NCBI GenBank assembly: GCA_027311065.1
Contig: DAICZP010000071.1
Location: 1-37,197, forward strand
Direction of reading: 5' to 3'
Length of the DNA: 37,197 bases
From: Thiomonas sp.
Lineage (GTDB): Bacteria > Pseudomonadota > Gammaproteobacteria > Burkholderiales > Burkholderiaceae_C
Below are positions 9,746 to 18,626 of this stretch, piece by piece. A program made the position numbers and the translations under genes. The notes under the pieces were generated by a model, which was not told the origin of the DNA, did not search any database, and saw only the letters and a program-made list of their open reading frames with translations. Every line of letters starts with the position of its first letter. The stretch's first letter is position 1.

Positions 9746-9775
9746 AAGGCCGCCCAGTGCGGCCTTTGTTTTTTT
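9746..9775 (+). terminator. Rho-independent terminator of the tRNA operon
   Basis: Perfect arms AAGGCCGC (9746-9753) and GCGGCCTT (9759-9766) with loop CCAGT, then TG and a run of seven T. It lies 80 bases after tRNA-Glu and just before the 3' end of the convergent putA. On the minus strand the T-run is absent, so it mainly serves the plus strand. Confidence 0.85.
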
Positions 9776-9805
9776 CCAGGTCGTCGGCGTCGAGCCGACA
9801 AGGTC

Positions 9806-12800
9806 TCAACCGATGGTCATCAGACTCGCATTGCCGCCGGCTGCCGCGGTGTTGACGCTGATTGCGCGCTCGCGCAGAAGCAACTCCAGTGGATAGTCTC
9901 CCTGTGCCAGGGTGCCACGCGGCAGCGCGAACAACGGAACGACCGCGTGCGCATAAGCCGTCAAGGTTCCCTGCAGTGCAAGCAAGCCTGCAGAATCTCC
10001 GTCATAGAGCGCGGCGTCGGGCAAGTCATCGGGACTGATGGCGCGCACGCGCGCCTGTAGCGACTGCGGCACGTGGGCAAGCGCCGCCGATGCGTGCGGC
10101 CCTGCCAGAAGCGCGGTGTTGCCTGTGGCCAGCGCGGCGCCGGCCTGACGCAGCAAGCCGGAGACGCTGTCCGCGCTGCACATCACCGCCCCGCGCGCTT
10201 CGAGCAGGTACTGGTTCAGTTCGCCCACGGGGCCCGCCAGTGTGGTCGCCGCACGTAACGGCGCCGACAGCGCATAGGCTTGCAATGGCGCGCTGTCATG
10301 TTCTTGACCGTGCAAAGCTTTGCACAGTGCCTCCAGCTCGGGTTGGGCGCCGCCCGTCGGGAGGAACGGCCCGCAGCCCGGCGCGATCAGGCGACGCAGG
10401 TACAGTGGTCCACCGGCCTTGGGACCCGTGCCCGAGCGGCCGTGGCCCCCGAAGGGCTGCACGCCGACCACCGCGCCGATCATGTTGCGGTTGACGTAGA
10501 TGTTGCCCGCGCTGATGCGGGCGCTGACGCGGTTGATGGTCTCGTCGATGCGGCTGTGAATGCCGAAGGTCAAGCCATACCCGAGGGCATTGATCGACGC
10601 GATGGCGGCGTCGAGTTTGTCGCTGCGATAGCGCAGCACATGCAGCACGGGGCCGAAAACTTCACGCTCGAGCGCGTCGAATGTGTCGAGTTCGATCAAC
10701 GTTGGGGCGACGAAGGTGCCGTGGCGGGTCTCGTCAGGCAGTACCGCGGCGTGCACCGCGCAGCCACGCGCACGCATCGCCGCGATGTGACGCGCGATGC
10801 CGTCGCGCGCCTCGGCGCTGATGACGGGGCCGACATCGGTGTCGAGGCAGTCCGGGCGGCCGATGCGCAACTCGGACATCGCGCCCCGCAACATATCGAG
10901 CAGGCGTGGTGCGATATCTTCCTGCACCAGCAGGACCCGCAACGCCGAGCAGCGTTGGCCAGCCGAATCGAACGCCGAGGCCAGGATATCCGTCACCGCC
11001 TGCTCGGGGAGCGCCGACGAATCGACGACCATGGCGTTCTGTCCGCCGGTTTCCGCGATCAAGGGAATTGGCAGGCCGCGGGCATCCAGGCGTGTCGCGA
11101 GCTGGGCCTGGATCAGACGGGCAACTTCGGTCGAGCCTGTGAACATGACGCCGCGCACACGCGCATCGCCCACCAGCGCGGCCCCGACCCGCCCGTCGCC
11201 GGGAAGCAGTTGCAGCGCGCCAGGGGGAACGCCAGCCTCGTGAAGAATACGTACTGCGACGTCGGCGATCAGGGGCGTTTGCTCCGCCGGCTTGGCCAGC
11301 ACGACGTTTCCTGCGGCCAGCGCGGCCGCGATCTGCCCGGTAAAAATCGCCAGGGGGAAGTTCCACGGACTGATCGCCACCACCGGGCCCAGCGGTCGGT
11401 GTTCAGCGTTGTGGAAACGCGTCTCGACTTGAGAGGCGTAGTAGCGCAGGAAGTCGGTCGCTTCCCTTACTTCGCCGATCGCGGCCGGCAGCGAGCGTCC
11501 TGCCTCGCGTACGATCAGACCAACCAGTCGTGGCAAACGCTCCTCGAGGAGCTCGGCGGCGCGGCGGAGAGTGGCACCTCGCTCGGCGGCAGGCGTGGCC
11601 TGCCACACCGGCGCTGCCCGCAGGGCGGCATCGAAGGCGCGGTCGACCAGTGCGGCATCCGCCTCGACGACGTGGCCGACGATATCGCGAACGTCGGCCG
11701 GGTTGCGTACCGGTGTTTCCTGACCCTCGGCTTCGCCATCCGCCAGCAGCGGGCCTGCGCGCCATTCAACCTCAAGGCCGGCCAGCCCGGCCGCGGCCAG
11801 CGAGCCCAGGCGTTGTTCATTGCTGAGATCAAAGCCGGCCGAGTTTTCGCGCGTGGCACCGAACAACGCACGTGGCAGTGCGATCTTGGGATGCAGCGCA
11901 CCGATTGGCGTGATGCGGCGCGCGACATCGACCGGATCGGCGACGATGTCGTCGATCTTGAGTTTTGGGTCGTTGATCTGGTGCACGAACGAGGTATTTG
12001 CACCGTTCTCCAACAAGCGACGTACCAGGTACGCCAGCAAGGTCTCGTGCGTGCCGACGGGCGCGTAGATGCGGCAGGGCCGGTTCAGCGCGGCGACGCC
12101 GACGACTTCCTCGTACAGCGGCTCGCCCATGCCATGCAGGCACTGGAACTCGTACTGGCCGAGGTAGAAGTTCTCACCGGCCATGGCGTGGATGGCCGCG
12201 ACCGTGTGCGCGTTGTGTGTTGCAAATTGCGGGAACACAGCGTCGGGTGCCGAGAGCAACTTGCGCGCGCATGCCAGGTACGACACATCAGTGTGCACCT
12301 TGCGCGTGTACACGGGGAAGTCTTCCAGACCGTCGAGCTGGGCGCGCTTGATTTCCGAATCCCAGTATGCCCCCTTGACAAGGCGCACCATCAGGCGCCG
12401 CCGCGAGCGTTGTGCCAGGTCGATCAGGAAGTCGAGCACGAAGGGTGCGCGCTTCTGGTAAGCCTGCACCACGAAGCCGATGCCATTCCATCCTTGCAGC
12501 GCCGGGTCGAAGCACAAGCTTTCCAGCAGATCCAGTGACAGCTCGAGTCGGTCGGCCTCCTCGGCGTCGATGTTCAACCCGATGTCATAGCTGCGCGCCA
12601 GACGTGCCAGCTGCTGGAGCGGCGGCAGCAGTTCTTCCATGACGCGCTGGCGTTGCGCGCGCGCATAGCGCGGGTGCAGGGCCGACAGCTTGATCGAGAT
12701 GCCCGGGCCTTCATAAATGCCGCGGCGCTGCGCGGACTTGCCGATCGCGTGGATTGCCTGCTCGTAATCGCGCAGGTAGCGTGTTGCGTCTTGCGCCGTG

Positions 12801-13654
12801 AGAGCAGCCTCGCCGAGCATGTCGTACGAGTGACGGAACCCCATGGCTTCCCATTTGCGACTGTTGGCAAGAGCCTCGGCAATGGTCTGGCCGAGCACGA
12901 ACTGCTCGCCCATCAATCGCATGGCCATATTCACGCCACCGCGAACCATCGGCTCGCCGCCACGCGCGATCAGTCGGGTGAGCATGGACGTCAGGCGCGC
13001 CTCGCTGCTGGTCGCGGTCAGTTTGCCGGTCAAGAGCAGGCCCCAGGTGGCAGCGTTGACAAACAGCGAACGTCCGCCGCCCAGGTGGCTTTCCCAGTCG
13101 CCAGCGCCGATCTTGTCGCGAATGAGTGCGTCGCGCGTTGCCGTGTCCGGGATGCGCAACAGCGCTTCGGCCAGGCACATCAGCGCAACCCCTTCGTGGC
13201 TCGAAAGTGCATACTCCTGCAGCAATGTTTCGACAATCCCACTGCGCTTTTTGCCACGCAGCCGATCAGCCAGCGCGCGCGCCGTGTCGGACGCAGCCGC
13301 CGACAACTGCGCCGGCAACGCCGCTTGCTCCAGCAGCGCTGCCACGCACTCCGGCTCGGGGCGCCGATACGCAGCAGTGATTGCCGCGCGCAGCACGGTC
13401 TGCGGTTGCACATCCTGCGCGAGCTCAAGAAACGGAACGACCGCGGCGTCGGGCGCAGCCAGCGGCGCGGGCTGAAGTTCACCGTCATCGACGTCCGGGG
13501 TCTCAAGCGCATGCCCGCGCTCAAGACGTTCGAGCCCCTGCAGGATCAACTGCTTGACGACGTAGTGTGGCGTACGACCGTGGGTCTGCGCGACTGTTTT
13601 GATGCGGAGCCTAACCTGTTCATCGAGTTTCACACCGATCGTTGCCACAGCCAT
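9806..13654 (-). CDS. putA: Trifunctional PutA: RHH repressor, proline dehydrogenase and P5C dehydrogenase
   Basis: A protein of 1282 residues that oxidises proline to glutamate via a flavin-dependent dehydrogenase and an NAD-dependent aldehyde dehydrogenase. Residues 1-50 (IGVKLDEQVRLRIKTVAQT, then TPHYVVKQLILQGL) form a ribbon-helix-helix DNA-binding domain, so this is the repressor-type PutA. The PRODH barrel covers roughly 160-490 (GAYWDSEIKRAQ; RRLLENGANTSFVH). The P5CDH domain covers roughly 600-1085, with ISPWNFPLAIFTGQ, MFTGSTEVARL and catalytic Cys902 in GQRCSALR. A C-terminal region of about 200 residues matches the extra ALDH-like domain of long PutAs. The gene is divergent from a liv-type transporter, with 195 bases between the starts. 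AGAAAGG seven bases before ATG 13654 is a reasonable ribosome site. The stop converges on the tRNA terminator. Confidence 0.97.
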   Translation of the reverse strand: MAVATIGVKLDEQVRLRIKTVAQTHGRTPHYVVKQLILQGLERLERGHALETPDVDDGELQPAPLAAPDAAVVPFLELAQDVQPQTVLRAAITAAYRRPEPECVAALLEQAALPAQLSAAASDTARALADRLRGKKRSGIVETLLQEYALSSHEGVALMCLAEALLRIPDTATRDALIRDKIGAGDWESHLGGGRSLFVNAATWGLLLTGKLTATSSEARLTSMLTRLIARGGEPMVRGGVNMAMRLMGEQFVLGQTIAEALANSRKWEAMGFRHSYDMLGEAALTAQDATRYLRDYEQAIHAIGKSAQRRGIYEGPGISIKLSALHPRYARAQRQRVMEELLPPLQQLARLARSYDIGLNIDAEEADRLELSLDLLESLCFDPALQGWNGIGFVVQAYQKRAPFVLDFLIDLAQRSRRRLMVRLVKGAYWDSEIKRAQLDGLEDFPVYTRKVHTDVSYLACARKLLSAPDAVFPQFATHNAHTVAAIHAMAGENFYLGQYEFQCLHGMGEPLYEEVVGVAALNRPCRIYAPVGTHETLLAYLVRRLLENGANTSFVHQINDPKLKIDDIVADPVDVARRITPIGALHPKIALPRALFGATRENSAGFDLSNEQRLGSLAAAGLAGLEVEWRAGPLLADGEAEGQETPVRNPADVRDIVGHVVEADAALVDRAFDAALRAAPVWQATPAAERGATLRRAAELLEERLPRLVGLIVREAGRSLPAAIGEVREATDFLRYYASQVETRFHNAEHRPLGPVVAISPWNFPLAIFTGQIAAALAAGNVVLAKPAEQTPLIADVAVRILHEAGVPPGALQLLPGDGRVGAALVGDARVRGVMFTGSTEVARLIQAQLATRLDARGLPIPLIAETGGQNAMVVDSSALPEQAVTDILASAFDSAGQRCSALRVLLVQEDIAPRLLDMLRGAMSELRIGRPDCLDTDVGPVISAEARDGIARHIAAMRARGCAVHAAVLPDETRHGTFVAPTLIELDTFDALEREVFGPVLHVLRYRSDKLDAAIASINALGYGLTFGIHSRIDETINRVSARISAGNIYVNRNMIGAVVGVQPFGGHGRSGTGPKAGGPLYLRRLIAPGCGPFLPTGGAQPELEALCKALHGQEHDSAPLQAYALSAPLRAATTLAGPVGELNQYLLEARGAVMCSADSVSGLLRQAGAALATGNTALLAGPHASAALAHVPQSLQARVRAISPDDLPDAALYDGDSAGLLALQGTLTAYAHAVVPLFALPRGTLAQGDYPLELLLRERAISVNTAAAGGNASLMTIG

Positions 13655-13655
13655 G

Positions 13656-13723
13656 GTTGCACCTTTCTTGCTTTGGAGCGCCCGATGGTTGCACCTTATG
13701 CGTTAAAAGTAAAGTACGTTGTA
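13656..13723 (-). promoter_or_regulatory. Phased GTTGCA elements, candidate PutA operators
   Basis: GTTGCA occurs at 13656-13661 and 13688-13693 within a longer direct repeat (ATGGTTGCACCTT), and GTTGTA at 13718-13723. Spacings of 32 and 30 bases are close to three helical turns. An inverted copy, TGCAAC, lies at 13851-13856 over the livK start codon. GTTGCA is the core motif reported for E. coli PutA operators, and this PutA keeps its RHH domain, so autoregulation and control of the divergent transporter are inferred. No -35/-10 pair on either strand is convincing. Confidence 0.55.
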
Positions 13724-13849
13724 TTTCGGTGTCACTTTTTACGTTTTGAGAGGTGTTACCTATAGGCGCATCGGCATCCCACAATGTATGTTCCAGGTTT
13801 TACCGCACCAGACGTGTGCGGGACAACCACGCTCATTCGGAGACGCATC

Positions 13850-14986
13850 ATGCAACGCTTTGGAAAAATATTGCTGGTCAGCTTGATGGCTGCTGGTTAC
13901 ACCGCAGCGCAAGCCGCCAGCCCGATCATCATCGGTGTGCAAGCGCCGATTACCGGCCAGTATGCGAACGAAGGCCAGGGGATTGCGGATGCCGTCAAAC
14001 TTCTGGTCAAGCAGCAAAACGCCAAGGGCGGGTTGCTCGGCCACCCGCTGACGGTGCAGGTCTGCGACGACCAGGGCGAAGCGGCTCCAGCGGCGATCTG
14101 CGCGCGTCAGTTGGTCAATGCCGGGGTGCTTGCGGTCATCGGCAGCTACACCAGCGGTGCGGCGCTGGCGGCTGAGTCGATCTACGCGCGTGCCAATGTG
14201 GTGCAGACCTCCGACGGTACCAGCGATGAGCTGACCGCACGCGGGTTCAAGACATTTTTCCGGAATGCCCCTCCCAACAGTGCCGAGGCCGAGTTCACCG
14301 CTGGCTATCTGAAAGCGCGTGGCCTGCACAAGGTGGCCGTCATCACTGACCACTCCAGTTTTGCCGATGGTCTCGCGGACGCCGTGGTTGCCGACGCGAA
14401 AAAAGCCGGGATCACCATTCTTGACAAGGCCTACATCACTGCCGGGTCGCAAAATTACACCCCGGTGCTGACCAAGCTTGCCGCGCTCAAGCCGCAGGCG
14501 GTGTATTTCTCGGGCTATTACACCGATGGTGGCCTGATCAAGGCGCAGATGGCCCAATTGGGCATGAAGGCAGTCTTCATCGGCGGTGACGCCAACCAGA
14601 ACGTCGCCTTTGCAAAAATTGCCGGCAACGCCGCAGCAGGTGCCGTGATCATCAATGTTCCCGCACCCCAGAACTTGCCTTACCCGGCAGCGAAGCAATT
14701 CCTGCAGGAGTTCAACCAGGCCTATGGCCACATGCCGCCCAGCATTTTCACGCTGACCAATGCCGATGGCCTGCGTGCCGTCATCGCGACCGCCGAGCGC
14801 ATCAAAAGCGTTGAACCGGCCAAGCTTGTTCCCGCGCTGCACACGCTGCGCAATTTCGAAGGCCTGACCGGGACGTTCTCGTGGAACGCAGTCGGGGAGC
14901 GCACGGGCAGCCCTTACGTCGCGTTTGACGTCATGGCCGACGGCAACTACAAGATCACCTATCCGGCCGCCGCTGTCGGGCATTGA
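13850..14986 (+). CDS. livK: Branched-chain/hydrophobic amino acid ABC transporter, periplasmic binding protein
   Basis: A protein of 378 residues of the type I periplasmic binding fold (LivJ/LivK, Peripla_BP_6). An N-terminal signal peptide ends near AAQA-AS (residues 20-24), followed by IIIGVQAPITGQYANEGQG, the usual first strand and ligand-binding loop. GSYTSGAALAAESIY and TSDGTSDEL are typical ligand-contact regions. ATG 13850 is chosen because GGAG stands nine bases upstream and the signal peptide begins there; the frame is open further upstream (13784) but adds no plausible leader. The gene is divergent from putA and first in a liv operon, so its ligand may include proline rather than only Leu/Ile/Val. 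Specificity cannot be read from the sequence. Confidence 0.92.
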   Translation: MQRFGKILLVSLMAAGYTAAQAASPIIIGVQAPITGQYANEGQGIADAVKLLVKQQNAKGGLLGHPLTVQVCDDQGEAAPAAICARQLVNAGVLAVIGSYTSGAALAAESIYARANVVQTSDGTSDELTARGFKTFFRNAPPNSAEAEFTAGYLKARGLHKVAVITDHSSFADGLADAVVADAKKAGITILDKAYITAGSQNYTPVLTKLAALKPQAVYFSGYYTDGGLIKAQMAQLGMKAVFIGGDANQNVAFAKIAGNAAAGAVIINVPAPQNLPYPAAKQFLQEFNQAYGHMPPSIFTLTNADGLRAVIATAERIKSVEPAKLVPALHTLRNFEGLTGTFSWNAVGERTGSPYVAFDVMADGNYKITYPAAAVGH

Positions 14987-14999
14987 TTGCACGCCGTCA

Positions 15000-15071
15000 G
15001 GGGCAGCGGCATCGCCGCCGCCCCGCGGGCCTGTTGCCCGCCGCGGTGGGCTCACCGGCGCCTCACGCCGG
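15000..15071 (+). other. Three consecutive hairpins between livK and livH
   Basis: Three back-to-back inverted repeats: GGGGC-a-GCGGC/GCCGC-c-GCCCC (15000-15024), GCGGGC/GCCCGC (15025-15041, loop CTGTT) and CCGGCG/CGCCGG (15055-15071, loop CCTCA). No T-run follows any of them. Such structures after a binding-protein gene are known to protect the upstream mRNA from 3' decay or to lower downstream expression; that role here is inference. Confidence 0.6.
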
Positions 15072-15159
15072 CTTGCGTCTCGCGGGGGTACAACCTGCCC
15101 AGGAATCAGCAGAGGTTGACGGACTTTGGTCCCGCTGACCTCCACAAGGAGACAAGCTC

Positions 15160-16065
15160 ATGCTGAGCACCGTGCTGCAGCAGCTCGTCAACGGCCTGAC
15201 CGTCGGTGGAATCTACGCGCTGATTGCGCTCGGATACACCATGGTCTATGGTGTGTTGCGGCTGATCAATTTCGCACATGGCGACCTGTGTATTTTCGGC
15301 GCCTACATCGGCCTCGTCGCGCTGGGCTCAGGCGCCAGCGCCGGGCAATCGCAGCTTCTGCTGCTCGGCGGCGCCTTCATCGCCGCCGCCGTGGTGGTGG
15401 GCCTCGCCGGCATCGCTCTGGAGTTCACGGCCTATCGGCCACTGCGGCGGGCCGATCGGCTGTCGGCTGTGGTGTCAGCACTGGGAGCTTCGCTTTTCAT
15501 CGAGAATGGGCTGATGTTGATCTGGGGCCCGCAACTCCGCGTGTTCCCGAACAATCTGCTCCCAGCAACGCAGTGGACGCTTGGCGGCGCTCGCATCGAC
15601 CTCGTGCAAGTGCTGATCATTGGCGGCTCCGCGCTGCTCATGGGGGTGCTGTACTGGTTTGTTCATCACACGCGCTTCGGCACCGCGATGCGCGCCACCG
15701 CGAGCGACCAGGATGCGGCGAAACTCATGGGTATCAACGTCAACCGCGTCATCCTCAGCGTATTCCTGATCGGGCCGGCGATCGGCGCGGTCGGCGGTTT
15801 GTTCATCGGCCTCTACTACCGGCAGGTGTACTTCACGATGGGTTGGACCTACGGTTTGAGCGCTTTCATCGCGGCCATCATCGGCGGCATTGGAAACATT
15901 CCCGGGGCGATGCTGGGCGGGGTTCTGTTAGGTCTGTTCAATGCGTTTGCAGCCGGCTTCGTATCCAGCTCGTGGCAGGAGGCGATCACCTTCGCATTGC
16001 TGATTGGCATCCTGCTGCTGCGCCCCACCGGGCTGCTCGGCGAGAGGGTCGCGGAAAAGGTATGA
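15160..16065 (+). CDS. livH: Branched-chain amino acid ABC transporter permease LivH
   Basis: An inner membrane permease of 301 residues with about eight hydrophobic segments. The N-terminal GLTVGGIYALIALGYTMVYG and INFAHGD are diagnostic of LivH, and the cytoplasmic loop RATASDQDAAKLMGINVNR is the coupling region that docks on the ATPases. AAGGAG lies eight bases before ATG 15160. The 173-base gap from livK is the only large gap in the operon and holds the hairpin series. The stop overlaps the livM start as ATGA. Confidence 0.95.
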   Translation: MLSTVLQQLVNGLTVGGIYALIALGYTMVYGVLRLINFAHGDLCIFGAYIGLVALGSGASAGQSQLLLLGGAFIAAAVVVGLAGIALEFTAYRPLRRADRLSAVVSALGASLFIENGLMLIWGPQLRVFPNNLLPATQWTLGGARIDLVQVLIIGGSALLMGVLYWFVHHTRFGTAMRATASDQDAAKLMGINVNRVILSVFLIGPAIGAVGGLFIGLYYRQVYFTMGWTYGLSAFIAAIIGGIGNIPGAMLGGVLLGLFNAFAAGFVSSSWQEAITFALLIGILLLRPTGLLGERVAEKV

Positions 16066-17018
16066 ACGCCATGAAACAGAAGCTCGAAAGGTTGCGCCAG
16101 CCCTGGATCGGGCCGGCGCTATGGGTGCTCGGACTCGCGATCCCCCTGGTCCTGAACCAGGCCTGGATTTTCATCGCGTCGCTGTTTGCGGTGTATGCCA
16201 TCGTCGCGCTCAGCCAGGATATCGTCCTTGGCCGCGCTGGCATGTTCGACATGGGCCATGCGGTGTATTTCGGCATCGGCGCTTACGTGACTGCGATCCT
16301 CAACACCCAGTTCAACTGGCCGATCCTGGCGACGTGGCCGCTGGCGGTGATCGCCGCAGCTGCGGCGGGCGCTGTGCTTTCGGCGCCGATCGTCAAGCTG
16401 CGCGGTGACTATCTGCTCGTCGCAACCATCGGTTTCAACGCGATCTACGTGCTCGCTCTGAACAACAACGTCGGGGGCATCACCGGTGGCGCTGATGGAA
16501 TTTTTGGTATTGGAGCCCCGGCCATCGGGCCTTGGCAATTGTCGACCGCTTCGGCGCAGTTCTGGCTCGACTGGGTTGCTTTTGCCGCGGCATTGGTGCT
16601 GATCCGCAACCTTGATCGCTCGCACCTCGGACGCACGCTGTCCTACATCAAGCATGACCAATTGGCGGCGACCACCATGGGCATCGACACGCGTGCCTAC
16701 CGGGTGCTGGCGTTCGCCCTCGGAGCCGCGTTGGCGGGTTTCGGCGGAACGCTGTTCGCAACCCTGATGGCGGCAGTCAGTCCCGGTGCCTTCGTCTTCA
16801 CGGAATCGGTCACGCTGTTTGCGATCGTCCTCGTCGGCGGCCAGGGATCGATCCCGGGGGTTTTGCTCGGCACGGCGCTGATGTTCGTCGTGCCGCAGGC
16901 GTTCCGTGGGTTCGCACAGTATCGCTATTTCGTATTCGGCATCGCGATGGTGGTGGTCATGGTGTTGCGCCCGCAGGGCATCTGGCCGCGCGCGCGGCAA
17001 TTGCGGGAGGGCGCATGA
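16062..17018 (+). CDS. livM: Branched-chain amino acid ABC transporter permease LivM
   Basis: A protein of 318 residues, the partner permease of LivH. The segment QDIVLGRAGMFDMGHAVYFGIGAY is the LivM hallmark, LRGDYLLVATIGF follows, and the coupling loop reads LSYIKHDQLAATTMGIDTRAYR. It ends in a membrane segment and a basic tail (RPQGIWPRARQLREGA). ATG 16062 overlaps the livH TGA. The open frame extends far upstream through livH, but that part is a shadow translation without family sequence. Confidence 0.95.
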   Translation: MNAMKQKLERLRQPWIGPALWVLGLAIPLVLNQAWIFIASLFAVYAIVALSQDIVLGRAGMFDMGHAVYFGIGAYVTAILNTQFNWPILATWPLAVIAAAAAGAVLSAPIVKLRGDYLLVATIGFNAIYVLALNNNVGGITGGADGIFGIGAPAIGPWQLSTASAQFWLDWVAFAAALVLIRNLDRSHLGRTLSYIKHDQLAATTMGIDTRAYRVLAFALGAALAGFGGTLFATLMAAVSPGAFVFTESVTLFAIVLVGGQGSIPGVLLGTALMFVVPQAFRGFAQYRYFVFGIAMVVVMVLRPQGIWPRARQLREGA

Positions 17019-17839
17019 ACGCACCAGGCAAGGACGCGTTGTTGTGCCTCGACAGCGTGGGCATCCGTTTTGGCGGTCTGCAGGCGGTGGGTGGCTTGTC
17101 GTTCTCCGTCGGACGCGGCCAGGTCGTTGGCCTGATCGGACCGAACGGCGCCGGCAAGACAACCGCATTCAACTTGATCACTGGCGTTTACAAGCCGACC
17201 GAAGGGCGCATCGTCTTCGAGGGACGCGACATGACCGGCTACGCGCCGCACCGCATCGCGGCGGCGGGTATTTTTCGAACGTTCCAGACCATCCGCCTCT
17301 TTCAGGGGCAGAGCGTGCTGGTCAATGTCCTGGCGGGTCTGCATCTGCGAACCCGGCAGCATTGGTGGCAGGGATTGCTGCGCACCCCCGCGCAGCGCCG
17401 CGAGGAAATACAGCTGCGTTCGCAGGCCATGGAAGTGCTGCGCCGCCTCGATCTGGAATCGGTCGCGTACGAGGACGTCGCCTCGCTGTCGTACGGCGTG
17501 CAGCGCCGTGTCGAATTGGCGCGCGCACTGATCGCTGGCCCGAAGCTGCTGATTCTCGATGAGCCAGCGGCCGGCCTCAACGATCAGGAGTCCGCGGCGC
17601 TGAATCGCACCATTCTCTCTGTGCGCGACCAAGGCATCAGCGTGCTGTTGGTCGAGCATGACATGAACGTCGTCATGAACGTGACGGACCACATCGTGTG
17701 TATCAACTTCGGGCGAAAAATCGCCGAAGGCGACCCCGAAAGCATCCGCAACGACCCCCAGGTCATCGAGGCCTATCTCGGCCGGGATGACGATGAAGAG
17801 GACATTTCCACGAACACCACAGTCGGAGGCGGCGCATGA
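17015..17839 (+). CDS. livG: Branched-chain amino acid ABC transporter ATPase LivG
   Basis: A cytoplasmic ATPase subunit of 274 residues. Walker A is GPNGAGKTT near residues 47-55, the signature is LSYGVQRRVELARAL (the C-loop reads LSYG rather than LSGG, as in many LivG proteins), Walker B is LLILDEPAAGLN, and the switch His is in VLLVEHDMNVV. ARTFQTIRLF-type sequence (RTFQTIRLFQGQSV) is typical of LivG. ATGA overlaps at both ends couple it to livM and livF. The C-terminus has an acidic tail (DDDEED) beyond the usual end. Confidence 0.95.
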   Translation: MNAPGKDALLCLDSVGIRFGGLQAVGGLSFSVGRGQVVGLIGPNGAGKTTAFNLITGVYKPTEGRIVFEGRDMTGYAPHRIAAAGIFRTFQTIRLFQGQSVLVNVLAGLHLRTRQHWWQGLLRTPAQRREEIQLRSQAMEVLRRLDLESVAYEDVASLSYGVQRRVELARALIAGPKLLILDEPAAGLNDQESAALNRTILSVRDQGISVLLVEHDMNVVMNVTDHIVCINFGRKIAEGDPESIRNDPQVIEAYLGRDDDEEDISTNTTVGGGA

Positions 17840-18549
17840 ATCTGCTCGAGATCGACGCGCTGGATGTGCGCTATGGCCATATCCAGGCGCTCAAGGGCGT
17901 GAGCCTGCGCGTCGCCCAGGGCGAAATCGTCACGTTGCTGGGAGCCAATGGTGCTGGGAAGACGACGCTGATGCGCACGATCAGCGGTTTGCTGCGCGCC
18001 CACGCTGGTGACGTCAAGCTGCGTGGCAAGTCCATCGCGCGCGTGGGTGCCGACGGCATCGTGCGCGCAGGCGTCTCGCAGGCGCCTGAAGGGCGGCGGG
18101 TGTTTCCCACATTGAGCGTCGCCGAGAACCTGCTGCTGGGCGGCTACACGCGACCGGGTGGGGAGGCGCGCGAAACGCAGCGCCAGGTCTATGCGCTGTT
18201 TCCGCGATTGCAGGAGCGCGCCGCGCAGTTCGCCGGCACCTTGTCTGGCGGAGAACAACAGATGCTGGCGATCGGGCGTGCAATGATGGCGCGACCGCAA
18301 TTACTCCTCCTCGACGAGCCGAGCCTGGGACTGGCGCCGATCATCGTGCGCGACATATTCCGCACCTTGCGTCGCATTCGCGAACAAGGGGTCACGGTTC
18401 TGCTCGTTGAACAAAACGCGCGCATGGCTTTGAAACTTGCTGACCGCGGGTATGTGCTCGAAAACGGCCGCGTTGCGCTGCAGGGCGCGGCGGCCGAGTT
18501 GCTGGCGTCGCCGGAGATCCACGCAACCTACCTGGGCGGCGGCCACTGA
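17836..18549 (+). CDS. livF: Branched-chain amino acid ABC transporter ATPase LivF
   Basis: The second ATPase subunit, 237 residues. Walker A GANGAGKTT lies near residues 36-44; PEGRRVFPTLSVAENLLLG is the LivF-specific Q-loop region; the signature is LSGGEQQMLAIGRAMM, Walker B is LLLLDEPSLGLAP, and the H-loop position has EQNARMALKLAD, with the Gln-Asn form usual for LivF. It is the last gene of the livKHMGF operon; 77 bases separate its stop from the convergent FKBP gene, and I see no clear terminator there. Confidence 0.95.
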   Translation: MNLLEIDALDVRYGHIQALKGVSLRVAQGEIVTLLGANGAGKTTLMRTISGLLRAHAGDVKLRGKSIARVGADGIVRAGVSQAPEGRRVFPTLSVAENLLLGGYTRPGGEARETQRQVYALFPRLQERAAQFAGTLSGGEQQMLAIGRAMMARPQLLLLDEPSLGLAPIIVRDIFRTLRRIREQGVTVLLVEQNARMALKLADRGYVLENGRVALQGAAAELLASPEIHATYLGGGH

Positions 18550-18626
18550 CAGACTGTTGAGACACCGGAGCTGCCGCGCGTGGATCGACCACTCGCGCCG
18601 TGGCCCGCGCAGGCGGCTGATCGACG

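Noticed and set aside
10280-12538. A plus-strand open frame of 752 codons
   Set aside because: It lies wholly antisense to putA, has no recognisable motif and reflects the codon bias of a high-GC gene on the other strand.
13784-13849. Longer N-terminus for the livK product
   Set aside because: It would put a polar stretch before the signal peptide and bypass the GGAG ribosome site located just before ATG 13850.
15126-16061. Upstream extension of livM through livH
   Set aside because: The frame is open but its translation is not homologous; ATG 16062 with the ATGA overlap gives the correct LivM N-terminus.
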